DNA of 64,000 nt from NCBI RefSeq assembly GCF_042662685.1, contig NZ_JBHSYO010000003.1, positions 445,149 to 509,148 of the forward strand. The letters run 5' to 3'. The position numbers and the translations under genes were made by a program. Of this stretch, positions 18,369 to 27,913 are shown piece by piece. The stretch's first letter is position 1; every line of letters begins with the position of its first letter. The notes under the pieces were generated by a model, which made no database searches, was not told where the DNA came from, and saw nothing but the letters and a program-made list of their open reading frames with translations. Source of the DNA: Pseudobowmanella zhangzhouensis. GTDB taxonomy: Bacteria > Pseudomonadota > Gammaproteobacteria > Enterobacterales > Alteromonadaceae.

Positions 18369-20285
18369 ATGAGATATACATTGTTGACGTTTGCATGTTT
18401 GTTTTTGGCATTTAACGGCCATGCAAGCAATAAAGATTGGGAACTATATTCCCAACAGCCCCTCATTGAGCAACCAGCAATCTCCCCCAATGGGCAAGTT
18501 ATTGCAACGGTTTACAACACACCAGATGGTCCAACCGTTGCGCTTGCGCCATTTGCAACGATGGACTTCAGTATTGTTGCGCGTTTGAAGAAAAATCGTG
18601 ACCGCATTGACTTTATTCGTTGGTCTGGAAACAAATACATCATTATTGGTACAAGTTATCCTGAGTACTTTAACGGTCAACATTTTCGTGTATCCCGCCT
18701 TTACTCAGTTGACGTAAATAGCGGTAATACTTTACCTCTCTCTGCTCGCCGTTTTCAGGATGCCCGCTGGTACCGCATTCAATCGTTTAATCTGGTTAGT
18801 GCCCTGAAAAATGACGAAGAACACGCTCTGGTCGCAACCTATGACGACAAGGACCGAGCATATTCTGTGTTCAAAGTGTCATTATCTGAGGGCTCATTTG
18901 ACAAAATCCAAAACAATTATGAAGACATCAACAGTTGGACCGCAGATCAAGCTGGGATTGTGCGAATAGGTGTTTCCACCAAAAAAGAAGACGATAAATT
19001 CATCTACTCCATATGGTATCGAGCTAGCGCAGATCAGGAGATGACTAAGATTCATACCCACGTAGTTGGGGACGACAATACCTTCTCTATCATTGGGCTG
19101 AATCAAAGTGGCGATAAAGCTTATGTGATGTCTGACCGAGAGACCGGTCGCGAGAGTTTATGGTTATATGATATTAACCGCGGCGAATTTGAGTCGTTGC
19201 TAATGAGCAACGACCGCTATGATCTCAGTGGTGGTCTGAAAAACAGTCAGGGAGAATTGATAGGAACTTATTATTACGACGATTTTTTGCGCACCCATTA
19301 CTTTGATGATGCTGACAGCCAACTAGAGAAATTAGTCAGCGGCTCTTTACCTGGAAAAGAAATTTCTATCGCAAGCTATAGCGCTGATAAAAAGCGTCTG
19401 TTAGTGGCGGCAACAAGTGATAGCCAAGTGCCTGTCTACTATTGGTTTGATCTGGCAAAGCGCAGAGGTGGCGCCTGGCTATCTCAATATCCGTATCTAA
19501 TGCAAAAAACCTTTTCAGCGGTTGAAAATATTACCTTTGAGGCCTCCGATGGCATGACCGTTTCCGGTTACCTGACTATGCCAAACGGCGTGAAAAAGCC
19601 GAAACTCATTGTTATGCCGCATGGCGGACCACACTCCAGAGATTACAAATACTTCAATCCGTTTGTACAATTTTTAGCTAATTCAGGATATGCGGTGCTG
19701 CAGATTAATTTCCGTGGCTCTTCTGGTTTCGGTTCAGCGTTTGAGGTAGCTGGATACTATCAGTGGGGCAAACGCATGCAGCAGGATGTATATGATGGTA
19801 TGGACTGGCTGATTAGCACCGGACGTGTATCCGAGGACAAGGCCTGTGCCGTCGGAGCGAGCTATGGTGGTTACTGGGCTTTAACAGCTGCCTTTCAACA
19901 ACCCGATCGCTTTGATTGTATTGTGAGTATCGCCGGAATTTCGGACGTACAGGATTTAGTGTCGGATCGAGAGCGTCGCGACTATTTCTCTGGACATATT
20001 ATCAACGACGATAATGAAGAGACAGTTGAAGCAGCAATAGCAGAGTTAGCTGATGTTTCCGCCATCAACCATATCAGCAAAATAAAGGCCCCAATGCTTC
20101 TGATCCACGGAACAAAAGACACCAGAGTCCCGTACGCACAATCAAAAGAATTTTACGAACAAGCCAAACGCAAAATAGATATCGAATACATTGAAGTAAA
20201 AGATGGTACTCACTTTTTTGATGACAACGAAAGTAATCAAATTAGGTACAAAGCTATTAGTGAGTTTTTATCCGACCACTTATAA
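18369..20285 (+). CDS. Secreted S9 family prolyl-oligopeptidase-like serine peptidase
   Basis: A 638-residue protein with a signal peptide (residues 1-20, ending H-A-S) and an AAGGATG ribosome site. The N-terminal half is a beta-propeller-like region without strong motifs. The C-terminal alpha/beta-hydrolase domain carries the catalytic triad: Ser498 in GASYGGYWA, Asp in LIHGTKDTRVP, and His in DGTHFFDD. The oxyanion-region sequence MPHGGPHSRD is typical of S9C acylaminoacyl or dipeptidyl peptidases. It probably acts on peptides in the periplasm. Codon use is slightly more AT-rich than in the neighbours, so it may have been acquired. Confidence 0.9.
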   Translation: MRYTLLTFACLFLAFNGHASNKDWELYSQQPLIEQPAISPNGQVIATVYNTPDGPTVALAPFATMDFSIVARLKKNRDRIDFIRWSGNKYIIIGTSYPEYFNGQHFRVSRLYSVDVNSGNTLPLSARRFQDARWYRIQSFNLVSALKNDEEHALVATYDDKDRAYSVFKVSLSEGSFDKIQNNYEDINSWTADQAGIVRIGVSTKKEDDKFIYSIWYRASADQEMTKIHTHVVGDDNTFSIIGLNQSGDKAYVMSDRETGRESLWLYDINRGEFESLLMSNDRYDLSGGLKNSQGELIGTYYYDDFLRTHYFDDADSQLEKLVSGSLPGKEISIASYSADKKRLLVAATSDSQVPVYYWFDLAKRRGGAWLSQYPYLMQKTFSAVENITFEASDGMTVSGYLTMPNGVKKPKLIVMPHGGPHSRDYKYFNPFVQFLANSGYAVLQINFRGSSGFGSAFEVAGYYQWGKRMQQDVYDGMDWLISTGRVSEDKACAVGASYGGYWALTAAFQQPDRFDCIVSIAGISDVQDLVSDRERRDYFSGHIINDDNEETVEAAIAELADVSAINHISKIKAPMLLIHGTKDTRVPYAQSKEFYEQAKRKIDIEYIEVKDGTHFFDDNESNQIRYKAISEFLSDHL

Positions 20286-20307
20286 AAATGGTTCAGTATT
20301 GCTACCA

Positions 20308-20337
20308 AAAAATGCCGGCTTTATGCCGGCATTTTAA
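20308..20337 (+). terminator. Terminator after the S9 peptidase
   Basis: AAAATGCCGGC, a TTTA loop, and GCCGGCATTTT form an 11-bp symmetric stem with A- and T-rich ends, 23 bases after the stop. Confidence 0.85.
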
Positions 20338-20432
20338 TTTTCCAGTATTCCCGTTTGATTTGATTACCATCATCTTCATCTCCGCTAACGATCGGGCATA
20401 ATGAGACGCCTACGATAAAAAAGGATCCATTT

Positions 20433-21605
20433 ATGCGCGCCGGCTTCGATATTTTTGACCCGTTTCTACTCAGAGACCAGCTAAGTGAAGAAGAAAATCT
20501 GGTGTGGCAGCACGCCCGCAAGTTCTGCAAGACAGAGTTATTGCCCGGCATTATAGAAGCCAATCGCCATGAAGTGTTTGACCGCGATTTGTTTTATCGC
20601 TTTGGTGAAGCAGGCTTTTTAGGCTGCACGCTACCGGAGGAATATGGCTGCGCGGGACTAAATCATGTCAGCTATGGCTTAATTGCCCATGAAGTGGAGC
20701 GAATCGACAGTGGTTATCGCAGTGCGTTTTCGGTGCAATCTTCACTGGTGATGTATCCCATCTTTGCGTTTGGCAGCGAGAGTCAGCGGCACAAATATTT
20801 ACCTAAACTGGCCACTGGCGAATGGGTCGGTTGCTTTGGCTTAACTGAGCCAAATGCCGGCTCTGATCCGGCCTCAATGCAGACTCATGCCAAAGCGGTG
20901 GAAGGTGGCTTTTTACTCAACGGCAGTAAAATGTGGATCACCAACTCGCCGATTGCCGATGTCTTTGTGGTATGGGCCAAACTCAATGGTGAAATTCGCG
21001 GGTTTGTGCTGGAAAAAGATATGCCGGGGCTTAGCGCTCCGAAAATAGAAGGCAAGTTCTCGCTACGGGCGTCTATCACAGGTGAAATCGTCATGCATGA
21101 TGTATTCGTGCCTGATGAGAATATTTTTCCCGACGTTAAAGGCCTCAAAGGCCCATTCAGTTGTTTGAACAAAGCCCGCTATGGCATCGCCTGGGGTGCG
21201 ATGGGAGCCGCCGGATTTTGCTTTGAGCAGGCCAGGCGCTACACCCTGGAGCGTAATCAGTTTGGCCGGCCGCTGGCGGCTAACCAGTTGGTACAAAAAA
21301 AGCTGGCCGATATGCAAACCGAGATTGGACTGGGGTTACAGGGCGCGCTGCAAATGGGTCGCCTAATGGATGCCGGTAATTGTCCGGTTGAACTGGTGTC
21401 CATGCTTAAACGCAATAACTGTGGCAAAGCGCTGGATATCGCTCGTGTCGCAAGAGATATGCATGGTGGCAATGGAATCAGTGATGAATTCCATGTGATT
21501 CGCCATGCCATGAATTTAGAGGCGGTTAACACCTATGAAGGCACCCATGACGTGCATGCACTCATTTTAGGACGAGCGATTACCGGATTGGCGGCATTTT
21601 GTTAA
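20433..21605 (+). CDS. gcdH: Acyl-CoA dehydrogenase, glutaryl-CoA dehydrogenase type
   Basis: A 390-residue flavoenzyme of the acyl-CoA dehydrogenase family. GcdH oxidises and decarboxylates glutaryl-CoA to crotonyl-CoA in lysine and tryptophan breakdown. The GcdH-specific end [20 protein letters not shown] is present, with Glu369 as the catalytic base. FAD and substrate motifs [13 protein letters not shown] and [10 protein letters not shown] are intact, as is RDMHGGNGI. The N terminus ([16 protein letters not shown]) also matches GcdH. It stands alone; no glutarate genes are adjacent. Confidence 0.88.
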   Translation: MRAGFDIFDPFLLRDQLSEEENLVWQHARKFCKTELLPGIIEANRHEVFDRDLFYRFGEAGFLGCTLPEEYGCAGLNHVSYGLIAHEVERIDSGYRSAFSVQSSLVMYPIFAFGSESQRHKYLPKLATGEWVGCFGLTEPNAGSDPASMQTHAKAVEGGFLLNGSKMWITNSPIADVFVVWAKLNGEIRGFVLEKDMPGLSAPKIEGKFSLRASITGEIVMHDVFVPDENIFPDVKGLKGPFSCLNKARYGIAWGAMGAAGFCFEQARRYTLERNQFGRPLAANQLVQKKLADMQTEIGLGLQGALQMGRLMDAGNCPVELVSMLKRNNCGKALDIARVARDMHGGNGISDEFHVIRHAMNLEAVNTYEGTHDVHALILGRAITGLAAFC

Positions 21606-21664
21606 TCACTTAACGTTGACCTTTATGAACAGTGAACTAGCCTGATAACAGTCCGCTTGGTTTC

Positions 21665-21678
21665 AGGAGGCAAATATT
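21665..21678 (+). promoter_or_regulatory. Strong ribosome site that points to an AUU start codon
   Basis: A full AGGAGG at 21665-21670 is followed after 5 bases by ATT at 21676-21678, which is in frame with the downstream binding-protein gene. The next possible start, TTG at 21688, lies 17 bases from the ribosome site, too far for good initiation. No ATG or GTG is available in frame nearby. Confidence 0.6.
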
Positions 21679-22422
21679 CACCGCTGGTTGCTTGGCTTTA
21701 TTTTGCTGTTCACACGGCCGGCATATCCCGGAACCTTGCCGGAGTTGTTGATATATACAGAAATATGGCCTCCTTTTAATTACCTGGATGACAATGGCAA
21801 TATAGTCGGTGCAGCCACTGATGTTGTGCGCGCATTAATGAATGAAGCTAATGTGCAATACTCCATTGAAATCATGCCCTGGAGCCGTGCATTTGCTAAA
21901 GTTCAAGGGCAACCGAACAGCCTGATTTATTCCATTTATTACACCAATGAACGCGCCCCACTGTTCCACTGGTTATGTCCAATGTTTCACTCTAAAGGCG
22001 TCGGATTATTCAAACTTCGCAGCCGTAAAGACCTCCAACTGGTGTCGCTGGACGATGCAAAATCTTATTTAATTGGCACTATCCGCGGTGGGTTTTCCCG
22101 GGAGTATTTGATCGCCCAAGGCTTCAGCGAGCAAACTAACTTATTAATCTCTAGTGATGAAGAGGCCAATGTCAGACAACTGTTTAGTCGGCGGGTCGAC
22201 CTGATCATTCAGAGTCCTGAGTCCATCGCTTATCGATTAAAAAAAATGGGGGTGGCTACCGATCAAATTGAGCCGGTACTGGACTCCTTTGATAATCAAG
22301 AACGTCAAATTTGCCTGGCCATTAACCGCGAATCTGATCCCATTTTAATCGCAACATTAGAACGCGCATTTAATAATATTATGCGTGACCGCAATACACG
22401 CCTTATCCCATCATTGCCTTGA
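21676..22422 (+). CDS. Periplasmic solute-binding protein (SBP family 3), apparent AUU start
   Basis: A 248-residue protein if translated from the ATT at 21676, giving a short signal peptide (HRWLLGFILLFTRPAYPG). The mature part matches the amino-acid-type periplasmic binding fold: LLIYTEIWPPFNYLDDNGN, then DVVRALMNEA, and PWSRAFAKVQ. Many Alteromonadales carry such stand-alone proteins without an ABC permease, and none is adjacent here. The 3' end overlaps the convergent deacetylase gene by 20 bases. The TTG at 21688 would clip the signal peptide but keep the fold. Confidence 0.8.
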   Translation: MHRWLLGFILLFTRPAYPGTLPELLIYTEIWPPFNYLDDNGNIVGAATDVVRALMNEANVQYSIEIMPWSRAFAKVQGQPNSLIYSIYYTNERAPLFHWLCPMFHSKGVGLFKLRSRKDLQLVSLDDAKSYLIGTIRGGFSREYLIAQGFSEQTNLLISSDEEANVRQLFSRRVDLIIQSPESIAYRLKKMGVATDQIEPVLDSFDNQERQICLAINRESDPILIATLERAFNNIMRDRNTRLIPSLP

Positions 22423-23320
22423 TATGCACGGTTACACTGCGCGCCAGGGCGCTGAGTGCATAGCCACCTTCTAAGGTTGACACCATCTTGCCATCACAGT
22501 GTTTGTCGGCAATCGCTTTCACTTTGCGCGTGATCCAGTCGTAGTCTGTCTCTACCAAGCGAAAATGTGCCATCTCGTCTTCAAAGTGCGCGTCAAACCC
22601 GGCAGAAAATAAAATCAGCTGCGGCGCAAACGCATCCAGCTTGTCCAGCCATTGCTCGCTGACCGCAGTTTGAAACGCCTCGCTGTCTGTGCCTGCAGGC
22701 AAAGGCAGATTGAGAATGTGTTCATTTCCCAGCCCCACTTCGTAGGGGTAGAACGGATATTGAAAAGAAGAACAAAACAACACACGCTCATCGTCAAAAA
22801 AGATGTCTTCGGTACCATTTCCGTGGTGCACATCAAAGTCTATGATCGCCACACGCTGCAGACCGTATTCGGCCATGGCATGGGCTGCCGCCACCGCGAC
22901 ATTATTAAAAATACAAAAACCCATCGCCTTGTCTTTTTCAGCATGATGACCAGGGGGGCGCACAGCACAAAATGCCTGAGAAGCCTTGCCCTGCATCACC
23001 GCATCCACCGCCATCACATTTGCCCCTGCGGCATACAGTGCGGCATCCAGACTGCGGGGCATCATGGCCGTATCAGGATCCAGTTGTACCGTGCCATGTT
23101 CTGGCGTTTGCGCAAAAATTTTATCCACATAGGCCTTGTCATGTACACGATAAAGCTGCTCGATTGTCACCTGCGGCGCATCATCACGCATAATGGTGAA
23201 GTCGACCCCGGAGGCTATCAGCCGGTCATTAATCGCATCTAAGCGCGCCGGTGACTCAGGATGATCATCACCCAAATCATGTAAATGGCACGCAGGGTGA
23301 CTAATGTATAAAAAATTCAT
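22403..23320 (-). CDS. Class II histone-deacetylase-like amidohydrolase
   Basis: A 305-residue zinc hydrolase of the HDAC/AcuC/acetylpolyamine amidohydrolase superfamily. The catalytic motifs are intact: RPPGHHAE (tandem His), DFDVHHGNGTE (zinc Asp and His), SAGFDAH (zinc Asp) and TLEGGYAL (oxyanion Tyr region). It removes acetyl groups from lysine side chains or small amines in the cytoplasm. Its ATG overlaps the stop of the upstream CoA-transferase/GNAT gene by 4 bases (ATGA), so the two are translationally coupled. This links it to acetyl-CoA metabolism and probably to protein (de)acetylation. Confidence 0.92.
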   Translation of the reverse strand: MNFLYISHPACHLHDLGDDHPESPARLDAINDRLIASGVDFTIMRDDAPQVTIEQLYRVHDKAYVDKIFAQTPEHGTVQLDPDTAMMPRSLDAALYAAGANVMAVDAVMQGKASQAFCAVRPPGHHAEKDKAMGFCIFNNVAVAAAHAMAEYGLQRVAIIDFDVHHGNGTEDIFFDDERVLFCSSFQYPFYPYEVGLGNEHILNLPLPAGTDSEAFQTAVSEQWLDKLDAFAPQLILFSAGFDAHFEDEMAHFRLVETDYDWITRKVKAIADKHCDGKMVSTLEGGYALSALARSVTVHIKAMMG

Positions 23321-25158
23321 CCCTGTCCCTCCAGACTTAATATCAGGGTAATTTCGCCGGGCTCATCCATCGGCTGACGTTTAAAGCCGGCATTTTCGAA
23401 TACCCGCAACATGTTCTTATTATCTGCTCGAACATAGGCATGCATCGCCGCCAATCCGCGCTTGCCGGCAATATCGATCATGGTGCGTAACAATTGGCTG
23501 GCCATGCCTTTTCCCTGATATTTTTCCCTTGTCACAAACGCCACCTCACAGGAGCGTTCATCATGGTTAAGGTAATATCGTCCTACTGCCTGAATCTCTG
23601 ACACTGAGCCGCGTTGTCTGACAATGCACAGCGCCAGATCACGACTTTGGTCGACGCTCACCAGTGAACAGGATTTTTCCCGCGACATCTGTTTGGGGTA
23701 ATGGTTGTAACGATAGAACAGCGTCTCTTTGGTGTGTGAATAGAAAAACTCCTGCAAGCGCCGTTCATCTGCGGGGTTTAGTGGACGCAGGTCAAACTCT
23801 TCCCCATCCACTGCCAGAGTACGAACATTCAGGGCACCGAATTCCGGTACCTCCCGGGGGTAAGTTTTCTGATAATTGGGCACCCAGTAATGTTTACGTA
23901 CCGCCTCCAGCAGCTCCGCGCGAAAATCCGGATGCGCAACCCGGATCAGCTCCAGCGCCCGCTCGCGGATGCTGCGACCTTTAAGTGATGCCACACCAAA
24001 CTCTGTTACCACATAATGCACATGCCCTCGGGATGTGACCACCCCACTGCCCTCAGTAATAGCCGGTACGATTCGGGATACAGTGCCATTTTTAGCAGTA
24101 GACATCATAGCAATGATTGGCTTACCACCTTTGGCCATCGCGGCGCCACGAATAAAGTCGACCTGTCCACCGATGCCGCTGTAGAACTCATAACCTAACG
24201 AGTCCGCCACCACCTGCCCGGTCAGATCGATCTCCAGAGCACTGTTAATCGACACCATGTCATGGTTACGGGCGATATTCGATGGTGAGTTCACATAATC
24301 GCTGGGATAAAATTCCACGTGGGGATTACCATTCACAAAGTCATAAAGCTTTTTGCTGCCGAGACAAAAACTGGTGACCGTTTTACCCGGGTGAAAAGTC
24401 TTGTTGCGGTTATTGATCACCCCTTTAGCGATCAAATCGATGATCCCATCGGTGATCAATTCGCTATGCACGCCCAAATTCTTATGCTGTTGCAGGTACT
24501 TGAGCACCGCATTGGGGATCTTGCCGATACCTAGTTGTAAGGTCGCGCCGTCTGGCACCAGCATGGAAACATACTGTCCAACCCGTTCGATTTTTTTATC
24601 CAGATCAAAATCGGGTAGTTCGGGTAATGGTTGCGCCATCTCAATACAGGCGGTCAACTCACTGATGTGAATATAAGAATGGCCGCTAGTGCGCGGCATC
24701 AAAGGATTGATCTGCGCAATCACATGCTTCGCTTTGCGCACCGCTGCCAATGTCACGTCAACAGCCACGCCAAGGGAACAATAGCCGTATTTGTCTGGCA
24801 GGCTTACCATAATCAACGCGGCGTCCAGCGGCAGAATATCCTGTTCGAACAGCGAGGGGATCTCGGATAAAAAGCACGGTGTGTAATCTGCGCGCCCCTC
24901 AGCCACCGCCCGGCGCACCTTCTCACCACCAATAAAGAGGGTATTTACTTTAAACAGCTCGCTAAATTCTGGCTCGACCCAGCGCGCATCCGACAACGTA
25001 TTAAAATGCACCACTTCGATATCATGCAGATCATGGCTGTGTGTGATGAGGTCATCCACCAGCCCATTGGGTACTGCCGCATTAGAACCAAGAAAAATCC
25101 GGCTACCGGATTTGAGAAATGCCTGCCAGTCCGGGCGATTAGGTAGCGCTACATACAT
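23317..25158 (-). CDS. Acetyl-CoA hydrolase/CoA-transferase fused to a GNAT acetyltransferase
   Basis: A 613-residue two-domain protein. Residues 1 to about 440 form the acetyl-CoA hydrolase / 4-hydroxybutyrate CoA-transferase domain, with SRIFLGSNAAVPNGLV, the loop TLQLGIGKIPNAVL, the catalytic-Glu region DSLGYEFYSGIGGQVDF and VTEFGVASLKG. Residues about 455-610 form a GNAT domain with the acetyl-CoA loop REKYQGKGMASQLL and a C-terminal ENAGFKR. It is first in a two-gene operon with the deacetylase. The parts suggest acyl-CoA turnover coupled to acetylation of a target; the target is unknown. Confidence 0.9.
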   Translation of the reverse strand: MYVALPNRPDWQAFLKSGSRIFLGSNAAVPNGLVDDLITHSHDLHDIEVVHFNTLSDARWVEPEFSELFKVNTLFIGGEKVRRAVAEGRADYTPCFLSEIPSLFEQDILPLDAALIMVSLPDKYGYCSLGVAVDVTLAAVRKAKHVIAQINPLMPRTSGHSYIHISELTACIEMAQPLPELPDFDLDKKIERVGQYVSMLVPDGATLQLGIGKIPNAVLKYLQQHKNLGVHSELITDGIIDLIAKGVINNRNKTFHPGKTVTSFCLGSKKLYDFVNGNPHVEFYPSDYVNSPSNIARNHDMVSINSALEIDLTGQVVADSLGYEFYSGIGGQVDFIRGAAMAKGGKPIIAMMSTAKNGTVSRIVPAITEGSGVVTSRGHVHYVVTEFGVASLKGRSIRERALELIRVAHPDFRAELLEAVRKHYWVPNYQKTYPREVPEFGALNVRTLAVDGEEFDLRPLNPADERRLQEFFYSHTKETLFYRYNHYPKQMSREKSCSLVSVDQSRDLALCIVRQRGSVSEIQAVGRYYLNHDERSCEVAFVTREKYQGKGMASQLLRTMIDIAGKRGLAAMHAYVRADNKNMLRVFENAGFKRQPMDEPGEITLILSLEGQG

Positions 25159-25337
25159 TGTCTTTAGCCTGTTTGAATCCCCTGATATGAATTACCCAGA
25201 CTATGCCAGCCAGTTAAGCACCGCAACTTGATATGGATCGCCTTTTAGTCGTAGCCACCGGAAAACTTTTGCTTATTTTGTGCGTATTTAGCCAATGATT
25301 TGCTAACCTAGCTGCATATCATTGGGGTGAGAACAGC

Positions 25338-26354
25338 ATGGCTGACGAACTAGAAAAATCCTTTCAGATCCTGAAGCAAACAGTGCCATTGATGGTTAAA
25401 CATCAGGTGCCGGCCGTGCCGACGAATTATGCCTTGTGGTACACCTACGCCTCGCAGAAGTCTCCGGATCTCAATCAGCAGATCGATGAAGCATTAAAAA
25501 TTTCGGCACAACTGTCTGAGTCAAAAACCACCGAGCTATACCGGCAACATCTGGCAGACACTCAGGAGCTGAATACCTGGCAATTACGTCAGTCACTGGA
25601 AGCCATGCTGCAGGAGCTGAATCAAACCATGCAGGATACTCGCAAAGAGTCTGATCAGTTTCGGCAAAATATGGACGGCTGTCTGGACGATCTGGCCAAA
25701 GTGGAAAAAGAAGGCTGGACGCTGGAAGAGGTGATGGGTCTGGTACGCACCATGGTGCAGGAGACGCAAGGCATTCGTAAAAGTACCCTGAGTTTTAATG
25801 CCGCCCTTGCAAGCGCTGAAAAAGAGATTGCCCAACTGCGTGAACAGTTAGCCGAAAGTCAGCATGATGCGCTATATGATGCCCTGACCGGCCTGCGCAA
25901 TCGCCGTTACTTTGATGAAGAACTTAAAGCCATGCTCGCAAAGGGCGATGTTGCATTGCTGCTCGTCGATATCGACCATTTTAAAAATATCAATGACACT
26001 TACGGCCACGTGATGGGCGATCTGGTGATCAAAGCGGTGGCGAAAAAGTTACGCAGCCTGTGTCGCGACGGTGCCGATGCGTTTCGTTACGGCGGTGAAG
26101 AGTTTGCAGTACTGTTGCCTGCCACGCCATTTGCCAGCGCGCGCCATCGCGCAGAGGGAATGCGCAGCGCCATTGAAAAAATTAATGTGGTCAATCGCCT
26201 GACCAACGAGTCTTTAGGCGATGTGACGGCATCGTTTGGCATAGCCTGTTCTGCTAATGGGGATAGCCCGCAAACACTGATAGAGCGTGCGGATAAACAA
26301 CTGTACGATGCTAAACGTTTGGGCCGAAACCGGGTCATGCCGCTAGCAATCTAA
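25338..26354 (+). CDS. Diguanylate cyclase (GGDEF) with helical N-terminal domain
   Basis: A 338-residue cytoplasmic protein. The first about 175 residues are helical with no membrane segment; the N terminus (VPLMVKHQVPAVPTNYALWY) is a recurrent Alteromonadales sensor module. Residues about 180-338 form the GGDEF domain with DALTGLRNRRYFDEEL, LLLVDIDHFKNINDTYGH and the active site RYGGEEF. The upstream inhibitory site reads RDGA instead of RxxD, so product inhibition by c-di-GMP is probably weak or absent. It makes c-di-GMP. A small hydrolase follows 19 bases later and may be co-transcribed. Confidence 0.93.
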   Translation: MADELEKSFQILKQTVPLMVKHQVPAVPTNYALWYTYASQKSPDLNQQIDEALKISAQLSESKTTELYRQHLADTQELNTWQLRQSLEAMLQELNQTMQDTRKESDQFRQNMDGCLDDLAKVEKEGWTLEEVMGLVRTMVQETQGIRKSTLSFNAALASAEKEIAQLREQLAESQHDALYDALTGLRNRRYFDEELKAMLAKGDVALLLVDIDHFKNINDTYGHVMGDLVIKAVAKKLRSLCRDGADAFRYGGEEFAVLLPATPFASARHRAEGMRSAIEKINVVNRLTNESLGDVTASFGIACSANGDSPQTLIERADKQLYDAKRLGRNRVMPLAI

Positions 26355-26373
26355 ACCAACTGCAAGGACGCCC

Positions 26374-26865
26374 ATGCATATTATCTTCTCCCACGGTAAA
26401 GAGAGTGGCCCCTGGGGCAGCAAAATACGCTATCTGGCCGAGATTGCCGGGCGCTACGGCAAGGTAAGCAGTATTGATTATCAGGATCTGGCCGAGCCTG
26501 ACCTGCGGGTAAAACGCCTGCACAATCATATCGAACATCCCCACCATACACTGTTAGTGGGTTCCAGCATGGCTGGCTATGTGAGCGCGGTTGTCGCGCA
26601 ACAGACTCCTGTTGCCGGTTTGTTTTTACTGGCGCCCGCATTGTTTCTGCCGGGATATCAAGTGCAGCAGTTCAGACCTGTGAGCACGCCACAGTGGGTT
26701 GTTCATGGTTGGCGTGATGACATCATTCCTTTTTCACACTCAGTGCGTTACGCCGAATTACAGCAGTGTCATTGCTACTTACTCGATGGCGATCATCGCC
26801 TCAATAGTGCCCTTGACGACATTGGCCAACTGTTTGAGAAGTGTTTACGGCAACTTAGCCTTTGA
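26374..26865 (+). CDS. Small alpha/beta-hydrolase (YqiA/RBBP9-like serine esterase)
   Basis: A 163-residue minimal alpha/beta-hydrolase. The nucleophile is Ser in GSSMAG, the acid Asp in HGWRDDIIP, and the base His in DGDHRLN, which together make a complete triad. Length and layout match YqiA/YcfP-like esterases. The ATG has an AAGGAC ribosome site and lies 19 bases after the diguanylate cyclase gene on the same strand. Its natural substrate is unknown. Confidence 0.82.
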   Translation: MHIIFSHGKESGPWGSKIRYLAEIAGRYGKVSSIDYQDLAEPDLRVKRLHNHIEHPHHTLLVGSSMAGYVSAVVAQQTPVAGLFLLAPALFLPGYQVQQFRPVSTPQWVVHGWRDDIIPFSHSVRYAELQQCHCYLLDGDHRLNSALDDIGQLFEKCLRQLSL

Positions 26866-26950
26866 TAAGTCAGATAAAATAATGTCGATATCTATGATCT
26901 AACCTTGCCTTTAATGGGTTTAAATCTGCAGATAATTAATGGAGAACAAC

Positions 26951-27841
26951 ATGTGCGACAAAGACAGTGAACAGGATATTCAAGCTTACTTAAGCAGTTC
27001 AAGTCGGTTGAACCGTCGGGATTTCAATAAGTTACTTGCTCTTGGTACCCTGGCCGCCGGATTTCCTCAATTTGCCAGCGCGGCAGATGTTGTTGAGAGC
27101 AATGTATTTGTCGCCACGCCCGATGGCACGGCAGATTGCTATTTTGTACGCCCTGCCTCCGGTAAACACCCCTCGGTATTGATGTGGCCTGACATCAAGG
27201 GATTACGTCCGGCATTTAAAGCAATGGCTAAACGTCTGGCCAGTGCCGGCTACGCGGTCCTTGTGTTAAACCCTTTTTATCGCGATGTGAAAGGATTGGC
27301 TCTGCCCGCCGGGGTCGAATTTCCCTCCGAGGAAGCATGGAAAATACTCCGTGGATACCGGGCAAAACTCACGCCTGACGCAGTGGTGCGTGATGCACGC
27401 GCCTGTTTTGCCTATTTAGATAAGCAACCTGAGGTAAGTAAAAAACGTGGTGCCGCAGCTATGGGCTACTGTATGAGTGGTTCATTTGTAATGCGTGCGG
27501 CTGCCGCCATGCCGGAACGAATTAAAGCAATCGCCAGTTTCCATGGTGGCGGCTTGGCAACCAGCGAGCCAGATAGCCCCCATCTGACCATCCCGCAGTC
27601 AACAGCCGCGGTGCTGCATGCGATTGCAGAAAATGATGATAAGAAAGACCCACAAATGAAGCAATTATTGCGAGAGGCCTATAGCCGCGCAAAACTACCA
27701 GCCGAAATTGAAGTCTACGCCGGTACGTTGCATGGCTGGTGCCCCCCGGATTCTAAAGCCTATAACGATGTGCAAGCGGAAAAAGCCTGGTCGCGGACAT
27801 TCGCTTTGTTTGACAAGGCTCTTAACCAGCACAGCAAATAA
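26951..27841 (+). CDS. Dienelactone-hydrolase family protein with Tat signal
   Basis: A 296-residue protein. The N-terminal LNRRDFNKLLALGTLAAG is a twin-arginine signal, so it is exported folded to the periplasm. The hydrolase domain shows the Cys nucleophile in GYCMSG and a His in LHGW; such proteins cleave lactones or esters. I start it at the second ATG (26951) because GGAG precedes it at the right distance; the upstream ATG at 26939 would add MENN. It stands alone between an esterase gene and a lipoprotein gene. The substrate is not evident. Confidence 0.87.
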   Translation: MCDKDSEQDIQAYLSSSSRLNRRDFNKLLALGTLAAGFPQFASAADVVESNVFVATPDGTADCYFVRPASGKHPSVLMWPDIKGLRPAFKAMAKRLASAGYAVLVLNPFYRDVKGLALPAGVEFPSEEAWKILRGYRAKLTPDAVVRDARACFAYLDKQPEVSKKRGAAAMGYCMSGSFVMRAAAAMPERIKAIASFHGGGLATSEPDSPHLTIPQSTAAVLHAIAENDDKKDPQMKQLLREAYSRAKLPAEIEVYAGTLHGWCPPDSKAYNDVQAEKAWSRTFALFDKALNQHSK

Positions 27842-27913
27842 ATCAGCTGAACTTTCACCGCAATAGCGAATCGAAACGGATACGCAAAATCCCTGGATCA
27901 GAGAAGGACCTCT

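Noticed and set aside
21606..21675. Frameshifted missing start of the binding protein further upstream
   Set aside because: There is no signal-peptide-like coding upstream, and the AGGAGG sits right before the ATT.
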